From: Nocardioides conyzicola
Lineage (GTDB): Bacteria > Actinomycetota > Actinomycetes > Propionibacteriales > Nocardioidaceae
Reading direction: 5' to 3'
NCBI RefSeq assembly: GCF_039543825.1
Contig: NZ_BAABKM010000004.1
Coordinates: forward strand, 1 to 64,000
DNA length: 64,000 nucleotides
The stretch's first letter is position 1. Each line of letters begins with the position of its first letter. Below are positions 1-9,194 of the stretch, in pieces. Under the pieces are notes generated by a model. It did no database searches. It worked only from the letters and a program-made list of their open reading frames with translations, and had not been told where the DNA came from. The position numbers and the translations under genes were made by a program.

Positions 1-807
1 GGCCTCGGCCTCGGCGCGCCGGTCGGCCTCGCGCTCGGCGGCGTCGGCCGCGGCGGCGGCGGTCTCGGCGCAGGTCGTGACGGCGGCGTCGCGCAGCGCG
101 CGCGCCCACTCCTCGGGTACGGCGTCCTCGGGCGCCTGCGTGCCCGTGGTCTCGCTGACCCGGCTGACCAGGTCGGCGACGGCCTCGCGCGCGGCGTCGG
201 CCCGGCGGCGCAGGTCGAGCCGCCGGTCGCGCAGCCAGCGTTCGACGTCCTCGAACCGGCCCGTGCGGAAGAGCTGCTGGAGCAGGCGGTGCCGCTCGTC
301 GGAGCGGGCGCGCAGGAACGCCTGGAACCGCCCTTGCGGCAGCATCGCGACCTGGGTGAACTGGGCGACGTTCATGCCGAGGAGGCGCGACACCAGGTGA
401 CCGGTCTCGTCGAGCCGGGTGGACTGGATGACCCAGGAGCCGCCTACGCGCTCGGCGATCACGACGGACGCCTGCTCGGTGGTGATCCCCTCGCCGCGCT
501 TCTTGGCGCGGTCCCACGAGGGGGACCGGGTGATCCGGAACCGCCGCCCGGACAGCGTCGCCTCCAGCACCACCTGCGGGCGTACGCCGGGGGCGGCGAG
601 GTCCGAGCGCAGCCGCTTGGCCGCGTTGCGGTCACCCGGCACGTCGCCGTACAGCGCGAAGCAGACGGCGTCGAGCACGCTGGTCTTGCCGGCGCCGGTC
701 GGCCCGGACAGCAGGAACAGCCCGGCCGCCGAGAGCTGGTCGAAGTCGACGTCGACCGTCCCGGCGAACGGACCGAACGCAGTGGCCCGGAGGTGGTGCA
801 GCTTCAC
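1..807 (-). CDS. sbcC: SbcC-type exonuclease ATPase subunit, N-terminal part (cut by window edge)
   Basis: About 269 N-terminal residues are present; the rest lies beyond base 1. The GTG start overlaps the sbcD stop by 4 nt (GTGA), indicating translational coupling. The N-terminus carries a Walker A loop GPTGAGKTS in the SMC/Rad50 context, followed by a Q-loop-like LPQGRFQAFL segment and then a charged, Ala/Arg/Glu-rich stretch that is the start of the coiled coil. By family knowledge SbcC pairs with the SbcD nuclease to process hairpins and double-strand break ends in the cytoplasm. Confident in family; completeness cannot be judged. Confidence 0.93.
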   Translation of the reverse strand, partial: MKLHHLRATAFGPFAGTVDVDFDQLSAAGLFLLSGPTGAGKTSVLDAVCFALYGDVPGDRNAAKRLRSDLAAPGVRPQVVLEATLSGRRFRITRSPSWDRAKKRGEGITTEQASVVIAERVGGSWVIQSTRLDETGHLVSRLLGMNVAQFTQVAMLPQGRFQAFLRARSDERHRLLQQLFRTGRFEDVERWLRDRRLDLRRRADAAREAVADLVSRVSETTGTQAPEDAVPEEWARALRDAAVTTCAETAAAAADAAEREADRRAEAEA

Positions 808-1985
808 CAGAGACCCTCCGTCACGGCGTCGGAGACCAGGACGTCGACCTCGGGGTCCTCGCAGCAGGCGTCGCACGCGGCCTGCAGCAGCGCGGCCTCG
901 TCGTCGGAGGCCGGGGCCCCCCGGAGGTCGGCGACGAAGTCGAGGGCGATGGCGTGGTCGGAGCGTCCCGTGGTGTTGGCCAGCGGCACCGCCTGCGACG
1001 TGCCGCCGACCGGCTCGAAGCCGATCACCAGCGTGTGCGGGAAGCGCACGCGCAGGCGCTCCATCGCCTGCACGGGCCGGACGTCGTCGGTGAGCGTCGC
1101 CTGCACCCAGGCCTCGCGGTGCACGTCGAACCGCGGGTCGTCGAGCAGCTCGTCGATGGTGCCGCGGAGCCGGGCCAGCGGCCGGGGGACCGGCGCCTCG
1201 ACGAACTCCGCGGAGCTCAACCCGTCGGCGCCCAGCTCGACCAGCCAGGAGCCCTTGAGCTGGGCGGCCTCCGAGAAGGAGTAGGCCAACGGCGAGCCGG
1301 AGTAGCGGACGGCGTCGGTGAGGGTGTGCCGGCCGTGCAGGTGGCCGAGCGCCGTGTAGTCGACGCCGGTGAAGGTGCTGGTGGGCACGAGGGACACGCC
1401 GCCGACGCTGATGTCGCGCTCGGACTCGCTCGGCTCGGCGCCGGCGACGAACGCGTGGGCGAGGACGACCGACCGGGTGCCCGCCCGGCGGCGGCCCAGG
1501 TCGGCGCGGACCCGGCGCATCGCCTCGTCGAGCGCCGCCTCGTGCGAGCGCGCGGGCAGTCCCCACGGCTCGCGGACCGAGTCGGGGTCGAGGTAGGGGA
1601 GGCCGTAGACCGCCACGTCACCGTGCTCGTCCCCGAGCAGCACGGGCGTGCCCACGGTCGTGGCGTCCGTGCGGATGAAGACGCCGGCGGAGTCGATCAG
1701 CCGCGAGCTGAACCCGAGCCGCTGGGCGGAGTCGTGGTTGCCGCTGGTCAGCACCACCTGGGCGCGTGAGGCGGCCAGCCGCGCCAGCGCCTCGTCGGCG
1801 AGCCGGACCGCGTCGACCTGGGGGAGCGCCCGGTCGTAGATGTCCCCGGCGATGACCACGAGGTCGACCTGCTCGCGGTCGACGACGTCGAGCAGGTGGT
1901 CGACGTACGCCCCCTGGTGCGTCAGCATCCCCTCACGGTGGAACGACCGGCCCAGGTGCCAGTCGGAGGTGTGCAGGATGCGCAT
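804..1985 (-). CDS. sbcD: SbcD exonuclease (Mre11-type metallophosphoesterase)
   Basis: 393 aa, normal length for SbcD. All calcineurin-like metallophosphoesterase motifs are visible: TSDWHLG (residues 7-13, metal-binding Asp8/His10), VIAGDIYDR, LTSGNHDSA and ALGHLHGRH. It is the nuclease partner of SbcC, cleaving hairpins and DNA ends in an ATP- and Mn-dependent way. It lies directly upstream of sbcC with a 4-nt overlap, so the two form an operon reading toward base 1. The ATG start begins the MRILHTSDWH motif itself, so it is well supported. Confidence 0.95.
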   Translation of the reverse strand: MRILHTSDWHLGRSFHREGMLTHQGAYVDHLLDVVDREQVDLVVIAGDIYDRALPQVDAVRLADEALARLAASRAQVVLTSGNHDSAQRLGFSSRLIDSAGVFIRTDATTVGTPVLLGDEHGDVAVYGLPYLDPDSVREPWGLPARSHEAALDEAMRRVRADLGRRRAGTRSVVLAHAFVAGAEPSESERDISVGGVSLVPTSTFTGVDYTALGHLHGRHTLTDAVRYSGSPLAYSFSEAAQLKGSWLVELGADGLSSAEFVEAPVPRPLARLRGTIDELLDDPRFDVHREAWVQATLTDDVRPVQAMERLRVRFPHTLVIGFEPVGGTSQAVPLANTTGRSDHAIALDFVADLRGAPASDDEAALLQAACDACCEDPEVDVLVSDAVTEGLW

Positions 1986-2044
1986 ATGGCAACGCTAGGA
2001 GGCGGCACCGACAGTCCCTCGACCCCACGCCGGGCGGGGCCGGC

Positions 2045-2878
2045 TCAGGTGTAGCGAACGCACCGATCGGGACGCGTGAAGCCGTAGAGCACCAGCCCGG
2101 ACTCCTGCGCCAGCCGTGCGGACAGCGAGGTCGGGGCTCCGACCGCGACGAGTGACCCGACCCCGGCCGCGATCGCCTTCTGGACGAGCTCGAACCCGGC
2201 CCGGCCGCTGACCACCAGGCACGCCTCGGCGGGCGACGACCCCGCCAGCACCCGCGCGCCGGTCACCTTGTCGACGGCGTTGTGCCGCCCGACGTCCTCG
2301 CGCACGACGAGCAGCTCGCCGTCGGCGGTGGCGAGGCCGGCCGCGTGCACCCCGCCGGTGCGGTCGAAGACGGCCTGCCGCTCGCGGACGAGATCAGGCA
2401 GCCGTCGTACGACGTCGGACGCGGGGAGCGCGCCCGGCCAGCGACCGGACACCGGGGCGGCGAGCGCCTCGGCGATGCTGTCCTTGCCGCAGACCCCGCA
2501 CGCGGACGAGCCGGACGACTGGCCGACGTGCCGGTGGCCGGGGTCCTTGAGCGGCGGGGACGACAGGGTCACCGTGACGACGTTGAACTCCTGCTCCGGT
2601 GCCAGGTCGGTGTCCGTGCAGTAGGCGACGCCGTGGATCGACGCCGTCGAGGCCAGGCCCTCGTGCACCAGCCAGCCGGCAGCGAGCTCGAAGTCGTGCC
2701 CCGGGGTCCGCATCGTCACCCAGACCCGGCGGACCGGGGCGCCGGGCCAGCCGAGCCGGATCTCCAGGGGCTCCTCGGTCGCCAGCCGGTCCTCGCGGCT
2801 GCGCTCGCCCGCGTCGGTGACCTCGTGCACGCGTGTGCGGACGGTCGGTCCGGGTCGCCGGGCACGGTCGAGGGTCAT
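2045..2878 (-). CDS. fdhD: Formate dehydrogenase accessory sulfurtransferase FdhD
   Basis: 277 aa. The diagnostic FdhD features are present: the SACGVCG segment with the two redox cysteines (CxxC) that carry persulfide sulfur, and REDVGRHNAVDKV near the C-terminal half. FdhD transfers sulfur from a cysteine desulfurase to the molybdenum/bis-MGD cofactor of formate dehydrogenase. No formate dehydrogenase gene lies in this window, so the client is elsewhere. The ATG overlaps the pepN stop by 4 nt (ATGA), so it is co-translated with an unrelated aminopeptidase. Start chosen for that coupling. Confidence 0.93.
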   Translation of the reverse strand: MTLDRARRPGPTVRTRVHEVTDAGERSREDRLATEEPLEIRLGWPGAPVRRVWVTMRTPGHDFELAAGWLVHEGLASTASIHGVAYCTDTDLAPEQEFNVVTVTLSSPPLKDPGHRHVGQSSGSSACGVCGKDSIAEALAAPVSGRWPGALPASDVVRRLPDLVRERQAVFDRTGGVHAAGLATADGELLVVREDVGRHNAVDKVTGARVLAGSSPAEACLVVSGRAGFELVQKAIAAGVGSLVAVGAPTSLSARLAQESGLVLYGFTRPDRCVRYT

Positions 2879-5319
2879 GACGTCGGGTACGCCCGTCGTA
2901 CGGCGAGCCGGCGGGCCAGGTCGTCGGCGGCGTCACCGAGGCGACGGCGTACGGAGAGGTCGAGGGCCTGGTCGGCCGCGAGCAGCCGCGCGCGCTCGAG
3001 CGTCTCGTCGGTCAGCGAGGTGACCGGGAAGAAGAACTCGGTCGCGTCGGCCAGCACCCAGCCGCTCCGGACCCCCACGGTCGCCGGGAGCTCCTCGAAG
3101 TAGCGGTCGGCGTACGGCGCGGTGAGGTGCTCCTGGCCCCCGCGCCACATGCCGAGGCCGGCCGCCTCGAGCTCGTAGTTGGCCACGTCGAGCCGTCCGG
3201 TGAAGACGTTCCACGCGAGCGCCTTGGCCTCCGCCGTCGGCAGGGACACCGCCGCGCGCATGTGCGCCACGCGCGACTCGCCGGTCGGCTCGGCCTCCAG
3301 CGCGGACCGCAGCTCGTCGGCGTCGGTCGCGCCGAGGGTGGCGAGGCGGCCGAGCAGCCGCCAGCGCAGGTCCAGGTCGAGGTCGATGCCGTCGGGCGTG
3401 ACGTCCAGCCAGCCGCGCAGCTCGCCCGGGTCCGTGGCCGTGGAGATCGCCATCCGGAACGCCGCCAGCTGGTGCTCGGAGCCCGTCGGCAGCGAGCCGA
3501 GCTTGCTGAGCGCCGCCGCGTGGACGCGCTCGACCGACCCGGCCGGCGCGAGCGGGAGGACGTCGCCGAGCAGCCACGCCCCCAGCCGGCGCTTGGAGTC
3601 CTCGGTCGACTCGACGGGCGGGCTCGCGACGACCAGGTCGACCACGTCGGAGGGGGAGAGGGCCGCGCTGTGGAAGGCGCTGCGGACGTTGTTCCAGATG
3701 CCGGCCCGCAGGGCCGGGTCGTCGACGGAGGGCAGCAGCGTTTTGAGCCGCGTGACGGTCTCGGGATCCGGCAGCAGCACGGCCCAGGTGTCCTCGTACG
3801 GGTCCAGCACGACGGCGTCGCCCTCGACCTCGAGCGGCGTCTCGGGCCCGTCGAGGGTCAGCGACCGGGTGCTCCACGCGCCGTCGGCGTGGACGGCGTA
3901 GCGGAACGTGTGCGACCGGTCGGCGGGGTGCTCCTCCGGCGCGGTACGGCGCACGACGCCGGCGGCCCGGTCGAGCTGGATCGTGTCCGGTCCCGCGGTG
4001 CGGAGCCAGTTCTTGGTGAACGCGTCGAGGTTGCCGGCCCCCGCGCGCTCCCACGACTCGAAGAGGTCGTGCATCGTCGCGTTGCCGAAGCGGTGCCGGT
4101 CGAAGTGGTCGACCACCCCCGCGAAGAAGACGTCGTCGCCCATGGTCGCGTTGAGCTGCTTGAGGATGCTCGAGCCCTTGGCGTAGGAGATGCCGTCGAA
4201 GTCCTGCAGCGCCGCGCTCGCGTCGACGGCGCCGTTGCCGGCCACCGGGTGGGTGCTCGGCCGCAGGTCGGCGGACAGTCCCCACTGACGACGGGCGTAG
4301 GCGTTGTCGACCCACGCGTCGTCGTACTCCGTGACGTCGGCGGTGACCCGGTTGCCCATGTACTCGGCGAAGGACTCGTTGAGCCAGAGGTCGTCCCACC
4401 ACGTCGGCGTCACGATGTTGCCGAACCACTGGTGCGCCATCTCGTGGGCGAGCGTCGACGCGCGCTGGATCCGGATGCCCCGGGTCACCCGGCTGGTGAA
4501 GACCAGCGGGTCGCGGAAGGTCACGCAGCCGGGGTTCTCCATCGCGCCGGCGTTGAACTCCGGGACGAACATCTGGTCGTACTTGCCGAACGGGTAGCGC
4601 ACGCCGAAGAGCCGGTGGAACTCGTCGAAGCACTGCTTCGTGAGGGTGAACAGCTCGTCGGCGTCGGCCTCCAGGGCGTCCGCCATCGAGATCCGCACGC
4701 CCAGGCCGAGGGGGATGCCGTCGTGCTCGTCCTCGAGGAGGAAGTAGGGGCCGGCCACCAGGGTGACGAAGTACGTCGACAGCGGCTGCGTCCGCTCGAA
4801 CTCCCAGACGCCCGGCTCCGGGTTGGTGCCTGACGCGTTGGCGACGACGGTCCAGCCCTCGGGCGCGACCACGTGGAGCGTGTACGGCGCCTTCAGGTCG
4901 GGCTGGTCGAAGCAGGCGAAGACGGAAGGAGCGGCGTCCATGAACATCATCCCGTAGACGTACGACCGACCGTCCGCCGGATCCGTGCTCCGGTGGAGCC
5001 CCTCGCCGTCGTTGCGGAACGGCATCACGGCGTCCACGACGAGCTCGTTGTCCCCCTCGAGGGTCTGGATCGGCAGCCGGCCGCGCTCGAGCAGGTCCGG
5101 GTCCACCGGCGAGCCGTTGAGCCGGATGGCGTTGACGCGCACCGGCTTGAGGTCGAGGAACGTCGCACCGCCCCGGCTGCGGAAGCGGATCGTGGTCACC
5201 GACCCGAAGGTCTTCTCGTCGCTCGCGAGGTCGAGCCGGACGTCGTACTCCTGCACCTCCAGGAGCTCGCGGCGAGCGATCGCCTCGGTCCGCTGGAGGC
5301 TCTGCGACGGGCTGTTCAC
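2875..5319 (-). CDS. pepN: Aminopeptidase N (M1 family zinc metallopeptidase)
   Basis: 814 aa, typical of actinobacterial PepN. The exopeptidase motif GAMEN is at about residues 258-262, the zinc site HEMAH at 292-296 with the third ligand Glu315 in NESFAEY, followed by the C-terminal ERAP1-like helical domain. It removes N-terminal residues from peptides in the cytoplasm and would act downstream of the proteasome encoded later in the window. The start is ATG, about 195 bp from the divergent S55 peptidase gene, so the promoter must lie in 5320-5514. fdhD follows with a 4-nt overlap. Confidence 0.95.
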   Translation of the reverse strand: MNSPSQSLQRTEAIARRELLEVQEYDVRLDLASDEKTFGSVTTIRFRSRGGATFLDLKPVRVNAIRLNGSPVDPDLLERGRLPIQTLEGDNELVVDAVMPFRNDGEGLHRSTDPADGRSYVYGMMFMDAAPSVFACFDQPDLKAPYTLHVVAPEGWTVVANASGTNPEPGVWEFERTQPLSTYFVTLVAGPYFLLEDEHDGIPLGLGVRISMADALEADADELFTLTKQCFDEFHRLFGVRYPFGKYDQMFVPEFNAGAMENPGCVTFRDPLVFTSRVTRGIRIQRASTLAHEMAHQWFGNIVTPTWWDDLWLNESFAEYMGNRVTADVTEYDDAWVDNAYARRQWGLSADLRPSTHPVAGNGAVDASAALQDFDGISYAKGSSILKQLNATMGDDVFFAGVVDHFDRHRFGNATMHDLFESWERAGAGNLDAFTKNWLRTAGPDTIQLDRAAGVVRRTAPEEHPADRSHTFRYAVHADGAWSTRSLTLDGPETPLEVEGDAVVLDPYEDTWAVLLPDPETVTRLKTLLPSVDDPALRAGIWNNVRSAFHSAALSPSDVVDLVVASPPVESTEDSKRRLGAWLLGDVLPLAPAGSVERVHAAALSKLGSLPTGSEHQLAAFRMAISTATDPGELRGWLDVTPDGIDLDLDLRWRLLGRLATLGATDADELRSALEAEPTGESRVAHMRAAVSLPTAEAKALAWNVFTGRLDVANYELEAAGLGMWRGGQEHLTAPYADRYFEELPATVGVRSGWVLADATEFFFPVTSLTDETLERARLLAADQALDLSVRRRLGDAADDLARRLAVRRAYPTS

Positions 5320-5514
5320 GGGCCCACCCTAGGTCGCAGGACCACAGCAGTCGGTCGCGGGTCGGCACCAACTTCGCGGTCTGGCAGACACGGAGCCCCG
5401 GGTCGGGTTAACGTCCTGCCGCTCGGGCCAGCGACGCGTGCCGTCGCCTTCGGGTGACCTCTGCCTCGCCTCGGAGCCGCACCTCGGTGCGGTTGCGCGG
5501 CCCGACCCAGGAGC

Positions 5515-7341
5515 ATGCACATGTCCCACTCGAAGCGCTCGCGCTACGCCATCCGATCGCTCGGCCTCGTGCTCGCCGCCTCGCTGGGGGCGAGCGTCCT
5601 CACCGGCAGCGGGACCGCCGTGGGCGCCGACCCGACCGCGGACTGCGTCGCCCCGTTCCCGGTCGCCGACCTCGCCGTCGGCGACCCCGTCGACGGGCTG
5701 ACCGTCACCACCGGCACGACGCCGCAGGGCTTCACCGGCGAGGTGCTCGGCACCCTGAAGGACGGCATCGCCCCGGGTGTCGACATGGTCCTGGTGAAGG
5801 TCGACCCGGCGGGCCTCGACGTCGACCCCACCGAGGTGAAGGGGATCTGGCAGGGCATGTCCGGCTCGCCGGTGTACGCCGATGACGGCCGCCTCATCGG
5901 AGCGGTCGCCTACGGCCTCTCGACCCAGCAGTCGTGGGTCGCGGGCGTGACGCCGTTCGAGGCCATGGACGACTACCTCGGCACCGAGCCGGCGGCACGG
6001 CACGGCCTGGACCGTCGTACGGCGGCCCGGGTCGCGGCCGCCGCCGGGGTCACGACCGCGCAGGCCGCCCGTGGCTTCGAGCAGCTGCCGATGCCGCTCG
6101 CCGTCGCCGGGGTGTCCTCCCGCTTCCTGCACCCGTCGGCCAAGACCGTCGCTGCCCACCCGTGGATGCGGACCGACACGTACGCCGTGGGCCGGGCCGG
6201 CGCGGCCGGCCCCGGCGCCGAGACGATGGTCGCCGGCGGCAACATGGCCGCCGCGATGTCCACCGGAGACATCCTGATGGCCGGTCTCGGCACGGCGACG
6301 TCGGTCTGCGACGGCGATGTGGTCGGCTTCGGCCACCCGATGACCTTCGGCGGCGACAGCAGCTTCACGCTGCACCCGGCGGAGGCGCTGTACGTCCAGG
6401 GCGACGCGCCCTCGTTCAAGGTGGCCAACATCGGCGACGCCGTGGGGACCGTGTTCGGCGACCACATGACCGGCATCACCGGGCGGTTCGGTGCCGTGCC
6501 GTCGTCCGCCTCCGTGACGTCCACGGTCACGTGGGGCAGCCGGAGCCGGACGGGCACGTCGTACGTCTCGACGGGTGCCCCCGACGACCTCGCGATGGTC
6601 ACCTACCTCCAGGGCTCGATGAACCACGCGCGGGTCATCGACGGTCTCTCGCGGGGCAGCGAGGTCTTCACGCTCGCCGTCACGGGCACCGATGCCGCGG
6701 CCAAGCCGTTCACGCTGTCGTGGACCGACCGCTACCTGGCCGGCTACGACCTCGCGGACGAGATCAGCATGTTCTCCGCCGAGCTGTCCTCCCAGATCGC
6801 CTCCATCCCCGACGTCACGGTCGACTCGATCTCGACGACGGGCGCCGCGAGCGCCGACCAGACGAGCTACCAGGTCGTCCGGGTGGAGCAGCGTCGCGCC
6901 GGGGCCTGGGTCCGGATGTCGCCGCGCAAGCCCGCGGTCGTTCGCGCCGGAAGCACCCTGAAGGTGCGCGCCGTCCTGAAGGGCAAGAAGGGCGTCCTCA
7001 CCCTGCCGTTCTCCTTCGCCGTCCCGCGCAAGGCCGCGGGTCAGCTGGCGGAGCTCGGCATCGCCGGCGGCCAGTCGACCTCGGTGAACTTCGGCGAGAC
7101 CATCGCCTCGGCGCAGAAGGCACTGAAGGCGGCCGTCCGCAGCGACACCGTGCGCGCCCAGTTCGGACGGGGCGCCAACGCCGACGTCTCTGACTACGGC
7201 GACGAGGGCGACTACGAGGAGTTCCTGCGCGGCGCGAAGGGTGGCGGCCCCCGCATGGTGACGTTCCTCAAGACCACGACCACGGCCCCTCGGGCTGCGG
7301 TCATGGGCGGGTCCGCTCTGGTGCCGGTCATGATCCGGTGA
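5515..7341 (+). CDS. Secreted SpoIVB (S55) peptidase-like protein
   Basis: 608 aa. An N-terminal Sec-type signal peptide (basic MSHSKRSRYA, hydrophobic core, alanine-rich cleavage region near residue 35-40) is followed by an S55-type serine peptidase domain. That domain has the motif GMSGSPVYADDGRLIGA (catalytic Ser in SGSP) and a downstream GFGHPMTFGG segment, as in SpoIVB. The C-terminal third is less conserved and ends with an acidic patch and a cationic tail. The family in Bacillus signals across the sporulation membrane; here there is no sporulation context, so the substrate is unknown. The in-frame ATG at 5521 is an equally plausible start. Confidence 0.8.
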   Translation: MHMSHSKRSRYAIRSLGLVLAASLGASVLTGSGTAVGADPTADCVAPFPVADLAVGDPVDGLTVTTGTTPQGFTGEVLGTLKDGIAPGVDMVLVKVDPAGLDVDPTEVKGIWQGMSGSPVYADDGRLIGAVAYGLSTQQSWVAGVTPFEAMDDYLGTEPAARHGLDRRTAARVAAAAGVTTAQAARGFEQLPMPLAVAGVSSRFLHPSAKTVAAHPWMRTDTYAVGRAGAAGPGAETMVAGGNMAAAMSTGDILMAGLGTATSVCDGDVVGFGHPMTFGGDSSFTLHPAEALYVQGDAPSFKVANIGDAVGTVFGDHMTGITGRFGAVPSSASVTSTVTWGSRSRTGTSYVSTGAPDDLAMVTYLQGSMNHARVIDGLSRGSEVFTLAVTGTDAAAKPFTLSWTDRYLAGYDLADEISMFSAELSSQIASIPDVTVDSISTTGAASADQTSYQVVRVEQRRAGAWVRMSPRKPAVVRAGSTLKVRAVLKGKKGVLTLPFSFAVPRKAAGQLAELGIAGGQSTSVNFGETIASAQKALKAAVRSDTVRAQFGRGANADVSDYGDEGDYEEFLRGAKGGGPRMVTFLKTTTTAPRAAVMGGSALVPVMIR

Positions 7342-7392
7342 GCGCCCTGTCGTGGAGGGCACGAGCTCCCCGCGCTGGACTAGCCTCGGCCC

Positions 7393-7504
7393 ATGCACCG
7401 GATCTTCACGACCAGCGTCGCCTCGGGAGCGGATCCGCTACCTGGACAAGCTGGTCGATGAGCTGGCCAAGGGCAGGCCGATGGAGAAGGTGCTGAGGGC
7501 CTAG
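7393..7504 (+). pseudogene. DUF2200 family remnant with internal deletion and frameshift
   Basis: The sequence starts with ATG encoding MHRIFTTSVAS, which is the conserved N-terminus of DUF2200 proteins. From 7430, in the +1-shifted frame, it encodes RIRYLDKLVDELAKG followed by RPMEKVLRA and TAG (7502-7504), which is the conserved DUF2200 C-terminus. Family members are about 110-120 aa; here only 11 N-terminal and 24 C-terminal codons remain. Some 70-80 middle codons are missing and the two ends are out of frame. This is a recent-looking internal deletion. Assignment rests on remembered family sequence. Confidence 0.8.
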
Positions 7505-7544
7505 CGCCGGACGCGCTGTCCCCACGGGGTGCCAGGGTGTCCCC

Positions 7545-9194
7545 ATGACCCGCGTCGCGCTCTCCCGCCTGCCGGGCGACCGCGTGCTGGTGGTCGAGGA
7601 CGGCGCCGAGAGCGTGCTGGCGGCGTCCGAGCTCCCGTCGTACGTCGGGGTGCGGGAGCCCGAGGCGCCGCGCTGGGTGTGGGACGACACGGTCCGTTGG
7701 TATCCCTCGCTGCTGGCCGCCGGTGTCCGCGTCCAGCGCTGCCACGACCTGCGCCTGGGCCACCACCTGCTCCGGCGGGCGCCCGCGGTGGACGCGCAGC
7801 TCCTGCAGGGCGCCGAGTCGGCGTACTGGGACCGGCTCGGTCCGAGCACCCCCTCCGACCCCGCCCTCTTCTCGGTCGACGAGACCGCCGAGCACCTGCG
7901 CGCCGACCTCGAGGACTCCCGCCAGCTGGCCGCGGTGGCGGCGTCGAGCGAGGCCACCCGCCTGGGTCTGCTGCTGGCGGCGGAGTCGGCGGGGGCCCTG
8001 GTCGCCGTCGAGATGACGTACGCCGGGCTGCCGTGGCGGTCCGACGTGCACGAACGCCTGCTCGCCGACCTGCTCGGTCCCCGTCCGCCCCGCGGCGCCC
8101 GGCCGGAGAAGCTCGAGGCCACGGTCGCCGAGGTGCGCGCCGCCTTCGACGCACCGGGGCTCAACCCGGACTCGCGGCCCGAGATGCTGGCGGCGCTGCG
8201 CCGCGCCGGGCTGGACGTCACCGACCTGAGGGCGTCCACCCTGCGGGCCCACGCACACCCGGGCGTCGTCGCGCTGCTCCGCTACAAGCAGCTCGCCCAC
8301 CTCTTCCAGACCAACGGCTGGGCCTGGAGCGACCAGTGGGTGAGCGGCGGCCGCTTCCGGCCGTCGTACCAGCCGGCGGGCTCCACCACCGGACGCTGGT
8401 CGTCCAACGGCGGTGGCGCGCTGTCCTTCCCCGCCCAGGTCCGGCCCGCGGCCATGGCCGACGACGGCTGGAGACTGGTGGTCGCCGACGTCGCCCAGCT
8501 CGAGCCCCGGGTGCTCGCGGGCATGAGCGGTGACCAGGCACTGGCGAAGTCCGCCCGCGGCGCCGACCTCTACCAGGGGATGGTCGACGACGGCGCGGTC
8601 GCCAGCCGCAACGACGCCAAGCTCGGCCTGCTCGGGGCGATGTACGGCGCGACCAGCGGTGAGAGCGGCCGGATGGTCGCCGGGCTCACCCGGCGCTACC
8701 CCGATGCGTTCGGCCTCGTCGAGGAGGCGGCCCGAGCCGGTGAGCGCGGCCAGGTGGTGCGCACCCTGCTCGGCCGCGGCTCGCCCGCGCTCGGCGAGGC
8801 CTGGGAACGCGACCCCGACGACCCGCCGCCCGACGCGGACAGCCAGGCCCGCTACCGGCGCGCCTACGGGAGGTTCACCCGCAACTTCATCGTGCAGGGG
8901 ACCGGCGCCGAGTGGGCGCTGTGCTGGATCGCCGACCTGCGCAACCGACTGTGGCGGCTCGGCGGCGCCGGCTCGCTCGTCGACCGGCCGCACCTCGTCT
9001 TCTTCCTGCACGACGAGGTGGTGATCCACACCCCGGCCGACCTGGCCGACGAGGTCGCCGCGGAGGCGACCGCTGCGGCCACCACCGCGGCTGGGCTGCT
9101 CTTCCGTGACCTGGCCATCGACTTCCCGCTCACCATCTCGACGGTGAGGTCGTACGCCGAGGCGGGCAAGCCGGGCGCGGCGGTCGACTCCTAG
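7545..9194 (+). CDS. Family A DNA polymerase with degenerate/short 3'-5' exonuclease domain, no 5' nuclease
   Basis: 549 aa, much shorter than PolA (about 900). The C-terminal half has polymerase A motif A (VVADVAQLEPRVLAG), the O-helix RNDAKLGLLGAMYG and motif C VFFLHDEVV. A TTGRWSSNGG segment lies before motif A. The N-terminal 200 residues resemble the exonuclease part of the actinobacterial bifunctional 3'-5' exonuclease/DNA polymerase family. No 5' nuclease domain is present; a separate 5'-3' exonuclease is encoded at 43125-44057. Likely a repair polymerase. Its stop overlaps that of the convergent OYE gene (shared ctag). Confidence 0.88.
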   Translation: MTRVALSRLPGDRVLVVEDGAESVLAASELPSYVGVREPEAPRWVWDDTVRWYPSLLAAGVRVQRCHDLRLGHHLLRRAPAVDAQLLQGAESAYWDRLGPSTPSDPALFSVDETAEHLRADLEDSRQLAAVAASSEATRLGLLLAAESAGALVAVEMTYAGLPWRSDVHERLLADLLGPRPPRGARPEKLEATVAEVRAAFDAPGLNPDSRPEMLAALRRAGLDVTDLRASTLRAHAHPGVVALLRYKQLAHLFQTNGWAWSDQWVSGGRFRPSYQPAGSTTGRWSSNGGGALSFPAQVRPAAMADDGWRLVVADVAQLEPRVLAGMSGDQALAKSARGADLYQGMVDDGAVASRNDAKLGLLGAMYGATSGESGRMVAGLTRRYPDAFGLVEEAARAGERGQVVRTLLGRGSPALGEAWERDPDDPPPDADSQARYRRAYGRFTRNFIVQGTGAEWALCWIADLRNRLWRLGGAGSLVDRPHLVFFLHDEVVIHTPADLADEVAAEATAAATTAAGLLFRDLAIDFPLTISTVRSYAEAGKPGAAVDS

